Origin: CAZAKO01 sp964546145
GTDB lineage: Bacteria > Fidelibacterota > UBA2242
Assembly (NCBI GenBank): GCA_964546145.1
Contig: CAZJIU010000026.1
Span: 1 to 25,759, forward strand
Reading direction: 5' to 3'
DNA length: 25,759 nt
In this document: in pieces, positions 25,678 through 25,759 of the stretch
How the letters are laid out: each line of letters begins with the position of its first letter
How positions within the stretch are numbered: the stretch's first letter is position 1
The notes under the pieces: generated by a model
Databases searched by the model: none
Told to the model about the DNA's origin: nothing
Seen by the model: only the letters and a program-made list of their open reading frames with translations
Program-made: the position numbers and the translations under genes

Positions 25678-25759
25678 ATGCAAAAATCTGAGAAAAAACA
25701 ACATGACCATGACCACAGCAATCTGACCGGTGAACATCAGCTCGGCCATGCCGGACAAT
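25678..25759 (+). CDS. Start of a rightward gene with a His-rich N-terminus, cut by the window edge
   Basis: ATG 25678 has a perfect AGGAGG seven bases upstream and opens 27 codons to the window end: MQKSEKKQHDHDHSNLTG then EHQLGHAGQ. The start is charged and histidine rich. I have a weak memory of the LTGEH...GHAGQ pattern from the N-terminus of small membrane proteins annotated as isoprenylcysteine methyltransferase-like, but the fragment is too short to assign. It is divergent from the mannan operon, with 204 bp between the two starts. A possible plus-strand promoter is TTGAAT (25616-25621) with TAAATT (25637-25642), 15 bases apart. Confidence 0.6.
   Translation, partial: MQKSEKKQHDHDHSNLTGEHQLGHAGQ

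Noticed and set aside
1..25759. CRISPR arrays, tRNA or rRNA genes, insertion sequences, phage genes
   Set aside because: No regularly spaced repeats, cloverleaf-like or rRNA-like sequence, transposase or integrase motif, or terminal inverted repeats were seen in the window.

Overview
The window looks like a scaffold piece from an uncultured bacterium of the Fibrobacterota-Chlorobiota-Bacteroidota (FCB) superphylum, perhaps Calditrichota, KSB1, Ignavibacteria or Marinimicrobia. Three things point there: a TonB-dependent receptor with an N-terminal carboxypeptidase-regulatory-like domain but no SusD partner, a secreted enzyme with a C-terminal YPNPFN sorting domain typical of type IX secretion, and long secreted Fn3-bearing proteins. 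The phylum is an inference. Three runs of exactly 100 N (6160-6259, 7345-7444, 11019-11118) are scaffold gaps of unknown true size, and they break three or four genes.

Almost everything reads on the minus strand and forms a utilisation locus for acetylated galactomannan or galactoglucomannan. From right to left, operon 1 (25473 to 13612) encodes a CE2-type SGNH acetyl esterase, a sodium:solute symporter, a clan GH-A (GH5-like) enzyme with an Fn3 domain, a cellobiose/mannobiose 2-epimerase (AGE fold), a GH130 mannosylglucose phosphorylase, a 1029-residue modular GH-A enzyme with DUF5060 and a type IX sorting tail, and a GH5_7-type beta-mannanase. Operon 2 (about 13227 to 5461) begins with a LacI-family regulator. 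It continues with a truncated TonB-receptor N-terminus, a TIM-barrel-like protein of unknown family, a GH27 alpha-galactosidase, a sodium/galactose symporter very like vSGLT, galT and galK. A TonB-dependent receptor (5296-2015) and a partial secreted Fn3 protein (1987 to the window edge) follow, probably with their own promoter. A rightward gene starts at 25678 and runs off the window.

The genes fit one scheme. Secreted esterase, mannanases and alpha-galactosidase strip acetyl groups, cut the backbone and release galactose. The vSGLT-like carrier imports galactose for GalK and GalT. The second symporter probably imports mannobiose or mannosyl-oligosaccharides. In the cytoplasm the epimerase converts mannobiose to mannosylglucose, and GH130 phosphorolyses it to mannose-1-phosphate and glucose. 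GalE, a mutarotase, phosphomannomutase and a beta-mannosidase are not in the window.

The most notable regulatory signal is that the two operon heads share near-identical promoter layouts: the same TTTAAATTCGAAA stretch and the same 11-base element AAACGATTTCG (in opposite orientation) just downstream of the -10. This suggests that the LacI-type regulator controls both operons and itself. The least understood protein is the TIM-barrel-like product of 10238-11887.
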